Assembly (NCBI GenBank): GCA_027186245.1
Contig: CP114492.1
Location: forward strand, 10,258,501 to 10,322,500
Direction: 5' to 3'
Source of the DNA: Coriaria nepalensis
Taxonomy: Eukaryota > Streptophyta > Magnoliopsida > Cucurbitales > Coriariaceae
DNA length: 64,000 nt
Shown: one piece after another, positions 48,270 through 59,739 of the stretch
Layout of the letters: the number at the start of each line of letters is the position of its first letter
How positions within the stretch are numbered: the stretch's first letter is position 1
Position numbers and translations under genes: made by a program
The notes under the pieces: model-generated
Database searches by the model: none
The model's input: the letters and a program-made list of their open reading frames with translations, nothing else
Told to the model about the DNA's origin: nothing

Positions 48270-49030
48270 AAGCAGTTGGTAGGACGGGTGTTACAGTTTG
48301 GTATCAGAACCTAACGGTCTTATAGACAACCCTCATATGTACAAGTTACAGAAGTGATGTCTTCAATCGTTGTAAGTATGGATCCAGATTTACTTAAATT
48401 TTATATTTAAAATATATATATACAAAATTATTAATGAATGACACGTGTTCTTTAAACTATGGAGGAACTAATGAATATTCTAACCACTACTTATATCCGG
48501 ATTATGAAGTATAAATCACCTAAATTCTCAGGTGGCCATAATCTAATAATAACTAAAAACTTGATCGGAATTCGAGAAAGACTCTTCAACAAAGGTTCCA
48601 GATAGCAAAAAAGTACATTGTGCAACATGTCTATTGCGGGACAACGTGAATTACTGGTGGGATACTATGACAAGTATTCATGATGTTGGAACAATGACTT
48701 GGGCTAAGTTTCGAAAACTAATAGAAGACAAGTATATAATGATAGCTTTATGGGAAGTAAAAGAAAGGGAATTCCTAAACCTGCGAAAAGGCAACATGAA
48801 AATGGAAGAATTACTATGAAAGTTCGATGAGTTATCTAGATATGCACCGCATATGGTGACTACAAACAATTTAAAGATGAAACATTTTGAAGATGGTATT
48901 TGACTCCGACACTCGGAAGGATTGAAAAATAATAAATTTGGACGATACGTCTTTATCAAAAGTGACAGATAAAACAATAAGAATTGATCGAACAAAAGGA
49001 AGCTGTCAAGAAAAAACATGTCAGAAGAAT
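48270..49030 (+). mobile_element. degenerate LTR-retrotransposon remnant (Ty3/gypsy type)
   Basis: An LTR-like 3' end (GGGTGTTACA, to about 48294) is followed by TTTGGTATCAGAACC at about 48297-48311. That matches the common plant primer-binding site for initiator tRNA-Met (TGGTATCAGAGC) with one change. Downstream, a broken gag reads in pieces: KYKSPKFSGGHN, DNVNYWWDTM, TMTWAKFRKLIEDKY, KEREFLNLRKGNMKMEELL, then a stop, and KFDELSRYAPHMVTTNN. Stop codons and a frameshift make it non-functional. No protease, reverse transcriptase or 3' LTR was seen, so the element is truncated. Confidence 0.75.
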
Positions 49031-51297
49031 GGAAGGAAGGTGATAAGAGAAATACAAAAAATAAAAAAAAGAGGTTAGGCTTTATTAATACTGCATACTA
49101 CAATATTAAAAAAATATAAAGAAATCATATATAAATTAAATAATAAAAAAAAACTAAAAAGATAAGAAAATAAAAAATTTATTATACTTTTAATAAATAA
49201 TAAAATAAAATAATTATATATATTTCATAAATAATAAATATTAGTAATTCTGTATGGCATTAAAAATTAGAAAAGGACAGGGACGAAAATATGAATGAAC
49301 AGAAGGGAATAAACGCCTGAGCGTGCATGCACGTACGTACCTTCTGAGCAGGCGGGCTATGCAATATTCATACAAGGAATTGTTTCACCATGAAGAGACA
49401 AATAAGACAATATATACAACACATACACCAAATCAAGAAATGAAGTACATATCTTGCTGTTACACTTTTGATTACCAGCATTAATCATATTATAAAATTG
49501 GAAAATCTAAATGATTAGCCAAAGGGTATGTTAATACATTAAAGTTTAGATAATGTTCTAAAAATTTATTTTAATTAACGGGGACAGTTCCTTTTAAATA
49601 GATTTATAAATTAATGTAAGAATTTACTATTTGGATGATCACTATTATAATATTCACGATCCCAATAATTATATTATTTTATTTTTCTAGCTAAATTAGA
49701 TATTCAAATAAGATACTGTAGCCGCCGCCGTGGCCGCCGCTTTGGATCGGTAACAAGAGGAGCATGTGAAGAGGAATCCTATTTTAGGGATCGATGAACG
49801 ATGGAGACGTGTTTAGAAAGTGATTTCCGCGTGATTTTATGAGTTGTTGGAATCTGTTGATATGTTTTGTGATGATATGTAGTGTGGGGTTAAATATGGG
49901 AGACTTTTATGATGAGTATTAATGCTTCTTCGACTACTCGTGGGGTCTGGGATTTTCTTCTTTTGTCCTTATCTGTTGTTGCATGTTGTTTTGCACAGAA
50001 ACCGGTTTGTTTTTAGGAGTCGTTATCCAGTAAACCTAATAAAACGGTATGGGCTGAGCCCCATTTGGACAACTGGACCCATGTAAGAGGGAATCTCTTG
50101 TTTACTATTTGGTCATTTCTAATACTTTGATATGATTTGAAAGGGGACGTGTCGAATATGTTGTATACATTGTCGCATTGAAACAGTTTTGACTTTTATT
50201 GGGCCGGAAGGATCAATCCTAACACTTCTTAATTTCTAAGGGACTTTCAACATTTTTTTGTGAGCCGATAATTTGCACGCAAGGGAATTTGGGCCATTAA
50301 TCGTACTTAAAAGCCCAATTTAGGGAGCCAGACTGAATTCATACCTCAAAACTAATCTCTGTCGTTTTGCGGTTAATTGTCTTATTATTTTCCCTTTCTT
50401 TAATGAAAAATATTTGTCGACAAACATGAATTCTAACTACACATGGCCTGATTAGTCGTCTCATGCAAATTATTCTACACGTTTTTTAATGATTAACTAC
50501 AGTACCTTCTATCTTTTCCATAAGCAGTATCGTGTACAACATACATCGATCAAAGACAAGATCAGGATTAGAATTATAGTTAGTTGAAATAGTCTGAATG
50601 ATCTGGATATTGGACCGTAAGTTGGTTGAAAATTACAAAGCTTATGTACTTAAGATGGTAACTTGTAATTCTTATTTTCATTGACATGCATGCGTGAATT
50701 ATTGGAAAGAAGTCTAATTTGTCGTATACTTTCGCATAACATGGCACAAGCGACCAAAACTGATCTAATTGTCATCAATGTAATTAAACTTAACGTGCGA
50801 AGAAGAAGCTCCAAATTAGGGTTAATTAATTAGTTATGTCGTCGTTTAATCACATTCCATGAGCACGAATATGACAAAAGAGTGGCCGGCTGAGACAGCT
50901 TGCTTGACGTATTCTCCACCCTATGTGCTCAACAATGTAGTATATATATATATATACGAGTGCGATCTGTGCGTTTTTAGAACCTTATGACTGTGATAAT
51001 GCATATCATATATATATATATATATATATTATGGAGACATACATACGTATAGAGAGTATCTGAACGGATATGATTTCAACATACACCTTCTTCTTTTATA
51101 TATATATGTATATATAGATATAGACTTAACATTACTCCAAGTAGTTGATAACATAACTAGCTCCCTCCCTTCTCCCACTCTCTCTCTCTCTCTCTCTCCT
51201 TCTGTTTCTGACTTCTTCTCAACTTCCTACCGTCCATGCACGTCTAGCTAAGGAACAAATAGACTAACTTTGTAGCCCTACCATTTGTTTGGAAGAC
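49031..51297. other. intergenic region upstream of the GRAS gene
   Basis: AT-rich at first. A GCC-rich stretch (49722-49742) in an otherwise AT-rich area is short and has no open frame. Dinucleotide AT tracts occur near 50940-50955 and 51009-51028, and a CT microsatellite near 51179-51198 in the probable leader of the GRAS gene. No gene was seen. Confidence 0.5.
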
Positions 51298-52668
51298 ATG
51301 AAAACGGAATTGAGTGGAAAGCCTACTTCCATTTCTAGTATTCAAACCCCTACCTTTTTCAATGCTGCTCATACCTCACTTTCAGGTGCACTCAAGGGCT
51401 GTCTTGGAAACCTTGATGGGGCTTGTATAGAGAAGCTTCTACTTCACTGCGCAAGTGCCCTAGAGAGCAATGACATAACCCTGGCTCAACAAGTCATGTG
51501 GGTGCTCAACAATGTTGCCTCACCACTCGGTGACCCTAACCAAAGACTAACCTCATGGTTCTTGAGGGCACTCATCTCAAGGGCTTCCAGGGTTTGCCCG
51601 ACCGGGATGAGTTTTAAAGGAAACGGTAACAGTAGTTTTCAGACCAGAAGGCTGATGTCCGTGACTGAACTGGCCGGGTACGTTGATTTAATTCCATGGC
51701 ATCGGTTTGGGTTTTCTGCATCGAATACTGCGATATATAAGGCAATTGAAGGATACGCAAAAGTTCATGTACTAGATTTTAGTATCACTCATTGTATGCA
51801 ATGGCCTACTCTAATAGATTCCTTAGCTAAGAGGCCTCAAGGGCCATCTGCACTTAGAATCACTGTCCCTTCTTTTAGGCCACCTGTTCCACCTTTTCTA
51901 AACGTACAAACCGAAGAAGTTGGGCTACGCTTGAGTAACTTTGCTAAGTCTAGAGATGTACCCTTTGAATTCAACATGATTGAAATTCTTTCATCATCAT
52001 TACCATCCAATATTTATTCCTCTAGTCACGATCACGATCCTAATTGCATTGAATCGACGAGATTTCACTTAGAGTTACTGTTAGCTCAATTAAACCCTTC
52101 AATCTTAAACCTCCAGATTGATGAAGCATTGGTCATAAACATTCAAAATTGGCTACGTTATGTTTCTGATGAGAAAGAGAGTATAAGGACATCTCAAGGA
52201 ATCTCCTTGCGCGATACTTTCCTTACTACAATCAGAGGCTTAAACCCTAACATCATAATTGTTGTGGATGAAGATTCAGATTTGAACTCGCTAAGTCTCA
52301 CGTCAAGAATCACAACATGTTTCAATTATCTATGGATACCCTTTGACGCATTGGAAAAGTTCTTGCCGAAAGATAGCGGGCAAAGGATTGAATACGAAGC
52401 GGATATCGGTCACAGGATTGAGAATGTGATCAGCTACGAAGGGTTCCAAAGGGTAGAGAGATTGGAGTCAGGTGTGAAAATGGCGGAGAGGATGAGAAAT
52501 GGAGGGTATTTGAGCATACCATTTGGTGAAGAGAGTGTTAAGGAAGTCAAAGCTTTGTTAGATGAGCATGCAAGTGGATGGGGTATGAAGAGAGAAGAAG
52601 ATATGTTAGTGCTCACATGGAAGGGTCATAACTCAGTCTTTGCATCGGCTTGGGTTCCTGTTAATTAA
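51298..52668 (+). CDS. GRAS transcription regulator (SCARECROW-LIKE 32-like)
   Basis: An intronless frame encodes 456 residues. I chose ATG 51298; the nearby upstream codon in frame is TTG. GRAS blocks in order: first leucine-rich region (IEKLLLHCASALESNDITLA), the VHIID-type motif as VHVLDFSITHCMQWPTLIDS, a second leucine-rich stretch (LRLSNFAKSRDVPFEFNMIE), a PFYRE-like region (SLRDTFLTTIRGLNPNIIIV) and the SAW end (EDMLVLTWKGHNSVFASAWV). Arabidopsis SCL32 (At3g49950) has the same single-exon form and length. GRAS proteins act in the nucleus; the SCL32 role is poorly known. The bHLH and NPH3 genes on either side are adjacent in Arabidopsis, so this gene either was inserted there or was lost from that block in Arabidopsis. 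Confidence 0.88.
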   Translation: MKTELSGKPTSISSIQTPTFFNAAHTSLSGALKGCLGNLDGACIEKLLLHCASALESNDITLAQQVMWVLNNVASPLGDPNQRLTSWFLRALISRASRVCPTGMSFKGNGNSSFQTRRLMSVTELAGYVDLIPWHRFGFSASNTAIYKAIEGYAKVHVLDFSITHCMQWPTLIDSLAKRPQGPSALRITVPSFRPPVPPFLNVQTEEVGLRLSNFAKSRDVPFEFNMIEILSSSLPSNIYSSSHDHDPNCIESTRFHLELLLAQLNPSILNLQIDEALVINIQNWLRYVSDEKESIRTSQGISLRDTFLTTIRGLNPNIIIVVDEDSDLNSLSLTSRITTCFNYLWIPFDALEKFLPKDSGQRIEYEADIGHRIENVISYEGFQRVERLESGVKMAERMRNGGYLSIPFGEESVKEVKALLDEHASGWGMKREEDMLVLTWKGHNSVFASAWVPVN

Positions 52669-53407
52669 ATGGGTGTGGCCTAAATAAATTCATACGATAT
52701 GTGGTCGATCTGGTGTTCTAACTTTAGACGATCAGCAGTGGTCCAAAAAGGGTAAAGAGACAATTACAACACACGGTTGATGCTAGCTGCTGCATGTGTT
52801 TTATTTTATGTTAAAGGCTGCGAAATGGGCAGAGTACGACACAAATCGACACTTTGACGACAGTCGGGTAGCTAGAAGTTTAGAATATTTCGGTAGCAAT
52901 GTATGAGTTATGATTTTAGGTACGTAGCTAGTTGGCCCTTTTTCTTGTATGGTTTATTCACAGTTCGACTTATTAATTATGTGTGTTCTAGTTGTAACGT
53001 TCAAGTAGTCATTTCTTATTGATTGAGAAAGAGAAAAATGAAATGTTGGGACCAAATAGATCGGAGATGTGAATGCATGAAAAATAAGAAGTCAAACAAA
53101 AAACAGGACCACGTCAACCTTTTTTAACTTTTACTCTATGAACAGTCAATTTCATGCCCAGGATCGGCAGCATACAGCACGACAGTCTGCTAATACAATA
53201 CATATAGAAGTGGAAGGTTAAGTAGTGAAATGTGTTAAATTCTTGCGTTTTTTTTTTGTTTCCACGAAAAAAAAAAAAGAGTGCCTCATCTTCTCTGTGG
53301 TCTGTACACAAGTCATCACTTAAAGCAATGGCACGACGTGGGTAAAAATCAAAACGACATCGTCGTTTCATTTTCGGTACATGTTTAATGAAAGTTGACA
53401 AAAAATA

Positions 53408-53489
53408 CGTCGACAGCAGGATTCGAACCTGCGCAGGCAAAGCCCAACAGATTTCGAGTCTGTCTCCTTAACCACTCGGACATATCGAC
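53408..53489 (-). tRNA. tRNA-Ser (anticodon CGA)
   Basis: 82 nt with a long variable arm. The minus strand begins GTCGATATGTCCGAGTGGTT. The anticodon CGA is in GACTCGAAATC, the T-loop region is GGTTCGAATCC, and the acceptor 3' strand is TGTCGAC plus discriminator G. A CAA motif lies upstream and a T6 run lies directly downstream (53400-53405 on the plus strand). Confidence 0.93.
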
Positions 53490-54123
53490 GCTCTTGCGAT
53501 ATCTGCATAACATTAAGTAATTTTAAAATAACATATTTTGACCGTTGACCACTACCGAACGATCTGTCATTTGACAAAGAAAAGGAACTTTCTTCAGTAG
53601 GACCACATCCTCGTTGTCTGGGTAATTAAACCGAACTCGGCGAAACACTGATACAGAGAAACTTGCATCTATAAATAAAAATGGAACAATGATAGCTAAG
53701 CAGCAAAAAGGTTATAATATTTACTTAAAAGCTAGCTTTCACAATCATTTAATGATACTTAACGTAATCCGTAAACCAAATCATGCAGGAATAAGTCAAA
53801 ACAAAGGCTAACAATCGGTCCCGGATCAACCTCTCTGACCTCTACTCTGTTTTTATTTATTTATAAATCTCAGCTTCTGTAAAATTCTCTTCTCTGTCTC
53901 TATATTCTTCCTCTTCTCACAGAATCACAGTATCAGTAATCTTGTTGATTTCACCTTTATTTTATGCTTCTGCAACCCGTTCCAGAGCCCACGTCTCACA
54001 TTTGTCTTCTTCCCCATCTCAGAATAAAACTTCTTCTATCCTCTATCTCAAACACGGTACTTGGTTTGAGGTGGGTTTCTTTTTTTTAACCTTTTTTGGG
54101 CTTTGCTTACTAATTACTAAGCA

Positions 54124-55919
54124 ATGGAATCATGCTGTTGTGATCTTGAAGTGGATGTAAATGGGGAAGAAACTTTCATAGTGAGCAAGGTAACCTCATC
54201 GAAAACCTCTGTTTATGATGTGGGTCATAGTTTTTCCAAGAGCTTTCCTTCTAACTATTCGTACCATTCATTTTTCACATGCTTTGTAGTTTGTAGGGTC
54301 ATCCTGTCTGTTTCCTTCGTTTGATGTTGTTGTCATGTAGCTTAAATGCACATTAGTTTTCTGTATTTATCATATTTCTTTATCCCTATACCTAACTCGG
54401 GTTCATTATTTTTATTTTCGGCTTTCGTATCTGCAGAATATTATATCTTCATATTCAGGAAGATTGAGCAAGTTGTTAGATAGATCAAAAAGCACCAGAA
54501 AATTAAAATTCATATTCCACAACTTTCCGGGTGGAGCAGAGTGTTTCGAGCACGTATTGAAGTTCTGTTATAACAATGGCAAAATTGTAGTAAGTCCATC
54601 AAACATAAGTCTTCTACATTTTGCTGCAGAATTCATGGAGATGAACAGTTCCGTTTCTGGGACCTTCAATTTACTAGAACATACCCAGAAATCCTTAAAA
54701 GACATCAACTACTGGAGCTGGTCCGAGCTTTTGGTCGTTTTGAAGCAATGTCAGTTACATCCAGTTTCGAATTCGTTGATTATTCTTGAAAACTGCTTGG
54801 ATTCTATGGTCGAAAAATTTTCCCTGGCTAATGAAGCCAGCCCTTGTCCATCATCCATGTCATCATCAGACAGTTCTGGATTCCGGTTTTCTTGTGACAC
54901 GAAAAGCACAGAGATCTCAAAGACATGTTCCTCTTCTTCAACATTTTGGTTTGAGGATCTTCTTGTCTTGAATCCTTTTTCGGTTAAATTGTTTGTCAAA
55001 TCCATGGTCTTGAGAAATTTTGATCATGTTCTTATCACTAAGTTCCTTATTCATTATCAGAAATCTAAGTTTGTAACTTCCACAAAAAATGAGAAGCGTG
55101 AAATTGCGGGGTCCGTAATTGAAATGCTTTATACTCTCGAAAAGAACTCTGTTTCTTGCAAGACTTTATTCACAATTCTCCGAATTTCTTCGGGGTATGT
55201 AAATAAAAGTAGCCGGAACAAGTTAGAGGGTATGATCGGTGCAAAGTTGGATCAAGCAACATTAGATGATTTACTTGTTCCATCACCATATGGGATGAGT
55301 TGTTTATATGATGTGAATCTTGTTCTGAGATTTTTGAAAGCATTTCTTCATGAAGGAAAAGGAACTACTAGTACTCAAATTTCGGAATTAAAATTGAAGA
55401 AAGCTGCTAGATTGATTGATTTGTACATGGCAGAAATAGCCCCAGATCCTTGTTTGAAACCTTCTAAATTTTCGGCTCTAGCAATGGCCCTACCGGATTC
55501 TGCTCGAGATTCCTATGATGAAGCATATCGTGCCATCGACCTGTACTTAGAGGTATCATGTTATCTTAACACGTTTTTATTAGAGTTTGAAAGTTTCCTG
55601 GCCTTAAAAGATTGTTTGGTTGTCTGTTATATTACTTTTATAGGTGCACGGAAAAATTTCGGAAGACGAAAAGATGAAGATATGCAGTGTGATCAACTAT
55701 GAGAAGTTGTCATCTGAAGTATGCAGCTGCATTTCAAAGAACCCGAAATTTTCGTTGCAGATGAGAGCAGATTTGAAAGGGATGGAATGGAGGGTGATGG
55801 AATTAGAACAAGTCTGTAAGAAAATGCATACAGAAATAGGCAAGATTTTGAAATCAGGAGAGACAAGACATAACAATACTACTAATACAAGATCTTCCTT
55901 CCCTTGGCTCTGTTCATAG
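54124..55919 (+). CDS. BTB/NPH3 family protein
   Basis: NPH3-type proteins are CUL3-ligase adaptors or membrane scaffolds, best known in phototropin and auxin-transport pathways. Three exons (54124-54189, 54437-55552, 55644-55919) give about 485 residues. A divergent BTB fold is at the N-terminus (LEVDVNGEETFIVSK joined to NIISSYSGRLSKLLDRSKST). The NPH3 domain follows: FWFEDLLVLNPFSVKLFVKS, KTLFTILRIS, LDQATLDDLLVPSPYG, YMAEIAPDPCLKPSKFSALA and DSYDEAYRAIDLYLE. The C-terminal exon has a helical segment (MRADLKGMEWRVMELEQVCK) and ends WLCS. The family's phosphorylated Tyr region is shortened. Length is below the usual 570-650 but matches the At3g22104-type subgroup. No lesion was seen. Confidence 0.88.
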
Positions 55920-56118
55920 AATCTTAGTTTAAGAATCTTTTTTTACTTTTTGGTATTTATGAATATCTTTTGCATGTACAGCTTTTTGATTGCTTATGAA
56001 TTGAAAACAAACAAGTTGGGCTGGATTCTATGGCGATTAGCTTTTGATGAATCTTATGAGTGACATATTACATGACGTAAGGGTGATGATAGTTGATTAG
56101 ACCAAAGAGAATATGCTC

Positions 56119-56153
<35 letters not shown>

Positions 56154-56640
56154 TGAATTTCTGGGACGTTTTGTCACGGTACACAATGATGAATTAAACA
56201 AACACAAGATCAAGAGAAGGCTACGTTACGTTTGGGTTTTGCTTTGATTTCAGCATTTTTGCTTAGACGCCACTCTTTCTTTTAATGTCAGCATCTATTC
56301 GCTTATTATTGTATTGCAGTAGTTAAAGAAAAGAAGACCTTGGTACGGTTTGGGTTTGTGAAGCGTACGTAGACATGGCGCATGGGAAAAGCAGTGAGCT
56401 TCTACATCATACAATAATGGGCCTTAGTCAACATGTGTATAATAGGGCCCATGGAGTCCAGAAATAAACCAAGTAGTTTTGTGAACGTATTGGGTTACAG
56501 GCTCCAAAAGCCCAAATTTGCCTAACAGCCCAAACAGGATAGAAACCAGAAAGTAGAAACGACCCCCACCTCCCTTTCTTCTTCCTCCCACTCCTCGTTT
56601 TGTTCGTTCTGAGTTGCCTTTATCCAACCTAGATCAGGAG
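55920..56640. other. intergenic region with an (AT)n tract
   Basis: This holds the 3' flank of the NPH3 gene, a TA tract near 56121-56149, and the upstream region of the prenyltransferase gene. The minus-strand frame at 56424-56627 has no similarity I recognise. Confidence 0.55.
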
Positions 56641-56914
56641 CAACAGGTCAAGCTTCAATCTCCAGGTTCTTTTCACGATCAAGCTTAATATATATATCAA
56701 TACTGCATATCTGAATTATAATTATTAATGAAATTTTACAATAGTTTAGCTTTTGATTGCTAAGAGTTGAATTTTACCGTTTTAAGCTTAAATATTGCCA
56801 TTTGAGATATTTAAACCAGTTACGCGATTTGAAATGAAAATCTTCATAGAGTACAAGTTGTACTCTTTACAGATTTTGAAATTTAGTTGAGTTAATAAGC
56901 TGAAAATTTGACAG

Positions 56915-58648
56915 ATGGGGGATCTGGCGGCAGAGAATCATGTTAAGTATATTCTATCTGTTGAAAAGGTGCGTGTTATTCATTTTTTAGCTCGCCTTCA
57001 TCTATTATGTTTGATGTGTACACTTGTAAATTTTGAGGTGATATTGTACACAGAAGAAGGATGATTTACACTCGGTGGTGATGGAACATCTAAGAATGAA
57101 TGGGGCTTACTGGGGTTTGACTGCTCTTGATATTCTTGGCAAGCTCGATACTGTAGATGTCGATCAGGTTGTGACATGGCTCCTCAAATGCCAGCACGAA
57201 TCAGGTACCCAAAAGAGTGTTTGTTTCTTATTGTTCGACACTGTCAGCTTGTTGTCCTGAACCTCTATCTTCTATTATATCAATGCTCATAATCTATGCA
57301 GGTGGCTTTGCTGGCAACATTGGTCATGATCCACATATTCTTTACACCCTTAGTGCAGTACAAGTTTTAGCTCTTTTTGACAAGCTAAGTATTCTGGATG
57401 TTGATCAGGTGACAAATTGTATCCTTTGGCAGACATATTTTATTAAGTTGTTTCTGGTTATGTCCTTTATATCAATGATTCTACAATTATCAACTTTCTA
57501 GAATTGAGGTTTCTTAGCTCTTTGAAAGAGAAGAGAACATTAGTAAGATCTTGTTATGTTACTTAATGTCAAGCTAGACATTGTCGGTCTACAAAACGAG
57601 GATGGATCCTTCTCGGGGGATATATGGGGTGAAGTTGACACAAGGTTGTCTTTCCCTAAAGACATTTATTATCTTAGAATCTAATATTTTGATTTTGCAG
57701 TTAATTTACAGTATGTTCCAAACCACTGTCTTTCATTTTAGGTTTTCTTACATTGCAATATGTTGTCTTTCATTATTACGTCAACTGGATAAGATCAACA
57801 TAGAGAATGCTGTCAACTATATTTTAAGCTGCAAAAATCTGGATGGTGGATTCGGGTCCACACCTGGTGGGGAATCTCATGCTGGCCAAAGTATGTTATG
57901 ATCAAATACCATCATGCTTTTGATTGGCAAGGTTCTCTTAATTGTCTGTCAATAAGATGATCTGCACTCTGATATAATAATCTTTATGTAATGTGACTGC
58001 AGTTTTCTGTTGTGTGGGTGCCCTTGCCATTACGGGATCTCTTCATCACATCGACAAGGATCTTCTCGGCTGGTGGTTATGTGAGCGGCAAGTTAAATCT
58101 GGAGGTCTTAACGGCCGTCCTGAGAAACTTCCTGATGTGGGTGTATGATTCCAATATTGAAAAACCAAAATTACTCTCATGATCATTCTCATATTTTCAT
58201 TTACATCACTTCAGGTATGCTACTCTTGGTGGGTCCTTTCCAGTTTAATCATGATCGATAGGGTCCACTGGATTGATAAAGAAAAACTCATCAAGTACAT
58301 CTTAGATTGCCAGGTAAATGAAAATCCATTCTTCTAATGTAATCCTTTGGATATAAATCGTGAATATGAGCCAAATTAATCATTGAAATTTTCAGGACAT
58401 AGAAAATGGAGGAATCTCAGATAGACCAGATGATGCGGTTGATGTGTATCATACATACTTTGGAGTAGCCGGTACTATATAACTCTGCCATGAATGTTTT
58501 ATTCCATATACTTTCCATAACAGCTTAAGCTTAAATCTTCTTTGATGCAGGGCTTTCCCTTCTTGAATATCCAGGATTGAAAGCGATAGATCCAGCTCAT
58601 GCTTTACCTGTAGACGTTGTAAATAGGATTCTCCTGAGCAGCAGATAA
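56915..58648 (+). CDS. RGTB: Rab geranylgeranyltransferase beta subunit
   Basis: The beta subunit of Rab GGTase (type II) attaches geranylgeranyl groups to the C-terminal cysteines of Rab GTPases in the cytosol, together with the alpha subunit and REP. About nine exons give roughly 315 residues. The start at 56915 reads [18 protein letters not shown]. Prenyltransferase repeats are clear: [71 protein letters not shown] and [20 protein letters not shown]. The zinc ligands fit the Asp and Cys of PDVCYSWW and the His of VYHTYFG. One exon joins across an unobvious boundary: VDQVTN plus split Tyr to IVGLQNEDG, with donor aaatt|gtatcc and acceptor gctag. The 5' UTR is split by an intron just before the ATG. 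The gene appears intact. Confidence 0.9.
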
Positions 58649-59253
58649 GAAAGATTGTCTAACAATGGCTCAGGTCTGCCACTAATTTCAATTGTATCTT
58701 TGCAATAGTGACATGAGCATTAATAATAATCACATTTTGTCCAAACACATTTTGCCACTAATACAAACACATTTTGTCCAAACATAAATTTATGTCTGTA
58801 ATAATAATCTCTGTTCGAATTTCTGTACCTTCTTTGATTTGTTTTTACCCATGGAAAAGTTTGATGGAAGATTTAGCCTATGAATCAGAGAAAATCCCAT
58901 ATGGTCCAATTATTACGCCAGACAAACATAATTGATAACATGATTTCATCATCTTTCCCTGGAATTGCATTTCATGGTTATATCGAAAATGTTTTGATGA
59001 ACTTGTTAAAGCAAGTTTAGCTTCTAGTGACCAAAAACACCAACAGCCAAGTAACAATCTCTATCACACAAAATGGTAACTTCGCTACTAGCCAAAAGCG
59101 CCCTTATATCTATTGATCCATGAATCTCTCCGCAGTTTGTGAAACAGACAGTTAGAAACAAACACGTTTTTAATGGAATATTGCCTCCTCGTTGAAGATT
59201 GAGCACCGAATTGAACAACAGAGAAAGAGAAATATCAAATCAATAAATGTACT

Positions 59254-59334
59254 CACGTGTATATTGTTACTACTACTTCCTCTATACTCAACACTCCGAT
59301 TTCCTATTTTTCAATTTTACCACAATGTCACGTG
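59254..59334. promoter_or_regulatory. two G-boxes upstream of the XTH gene
   Basis: CACGTG occurs at 59254-59259 and 59329-59334. Two further ACGTGG cores (ABRE-like) follow at 59580-59585 and 59592-59597. The grouping suggests bZIP or bHLH control, for example by ABA or light; this is an inference from motifs only. Confidence 0.4.
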
Positions 59335-59658
59335 CCTGAAACGATGCCAAAATTCACTTATTAATGACCAAAAGTGATTAAATCATTGATTGGGGGGATT
59401 AGTGGCAGTGCCAACTGGCAAAGTAAGTGAAACAGCTGTGGTCTGCCACACGTACAACAGTGGACCCAAGCTTTTGTCTTCTAATTTCCGCAACGGCATA
59501 TTTTTATCTTTTCATCATTTAAAATTTTAAATTTTCTACCCTTCTTTATATGTCGAATGGGAATCCCACGTTTCAAACAACGTGGCAGATGACGTGGGGG
59601 GTCTTTGTAGCCATACTGTATAGCTTGTCACTTGCAAAAGAAGCCAGAGGAAGTGACT

Positions 59659-59668
59659 ATCTATAAAA
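59659..59668 (+). promoter_or_regulatory. TATA box of the XTH gene
   Basis: ATCTATAAAAG starts at 59659, about 80 bp before the start codon at 59740. Confidence 0.6.
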
Positions 59669-59739
59669 GACACTTCTTTTCATTTCATAGAACAACAAGT
59701 AGAGAGAAACCATCTTCATCTGCCCTCTGGCTCTCTCCC

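Noticed and set aside
49722..49742. GCC-rich stretch resembling an alanine-rich coding start
   Set aside because: A stop codon follows within ten codons and nothing downstream resembles a protein.
51289..51297. Upstream start of the GRAS frame
   Set aside because: The codon at 51289 is TTG. The first ATG in frame is 51298.
57401..57501. Possible frameshift in the Rab prenyltransferase beta gene
   Set aside because: Choosing donor aaatt|gtatcc and acceptor gctag restores the conserved reading (VDQVTN, Tyr, IVGLQNEDG), so the gene is intact.
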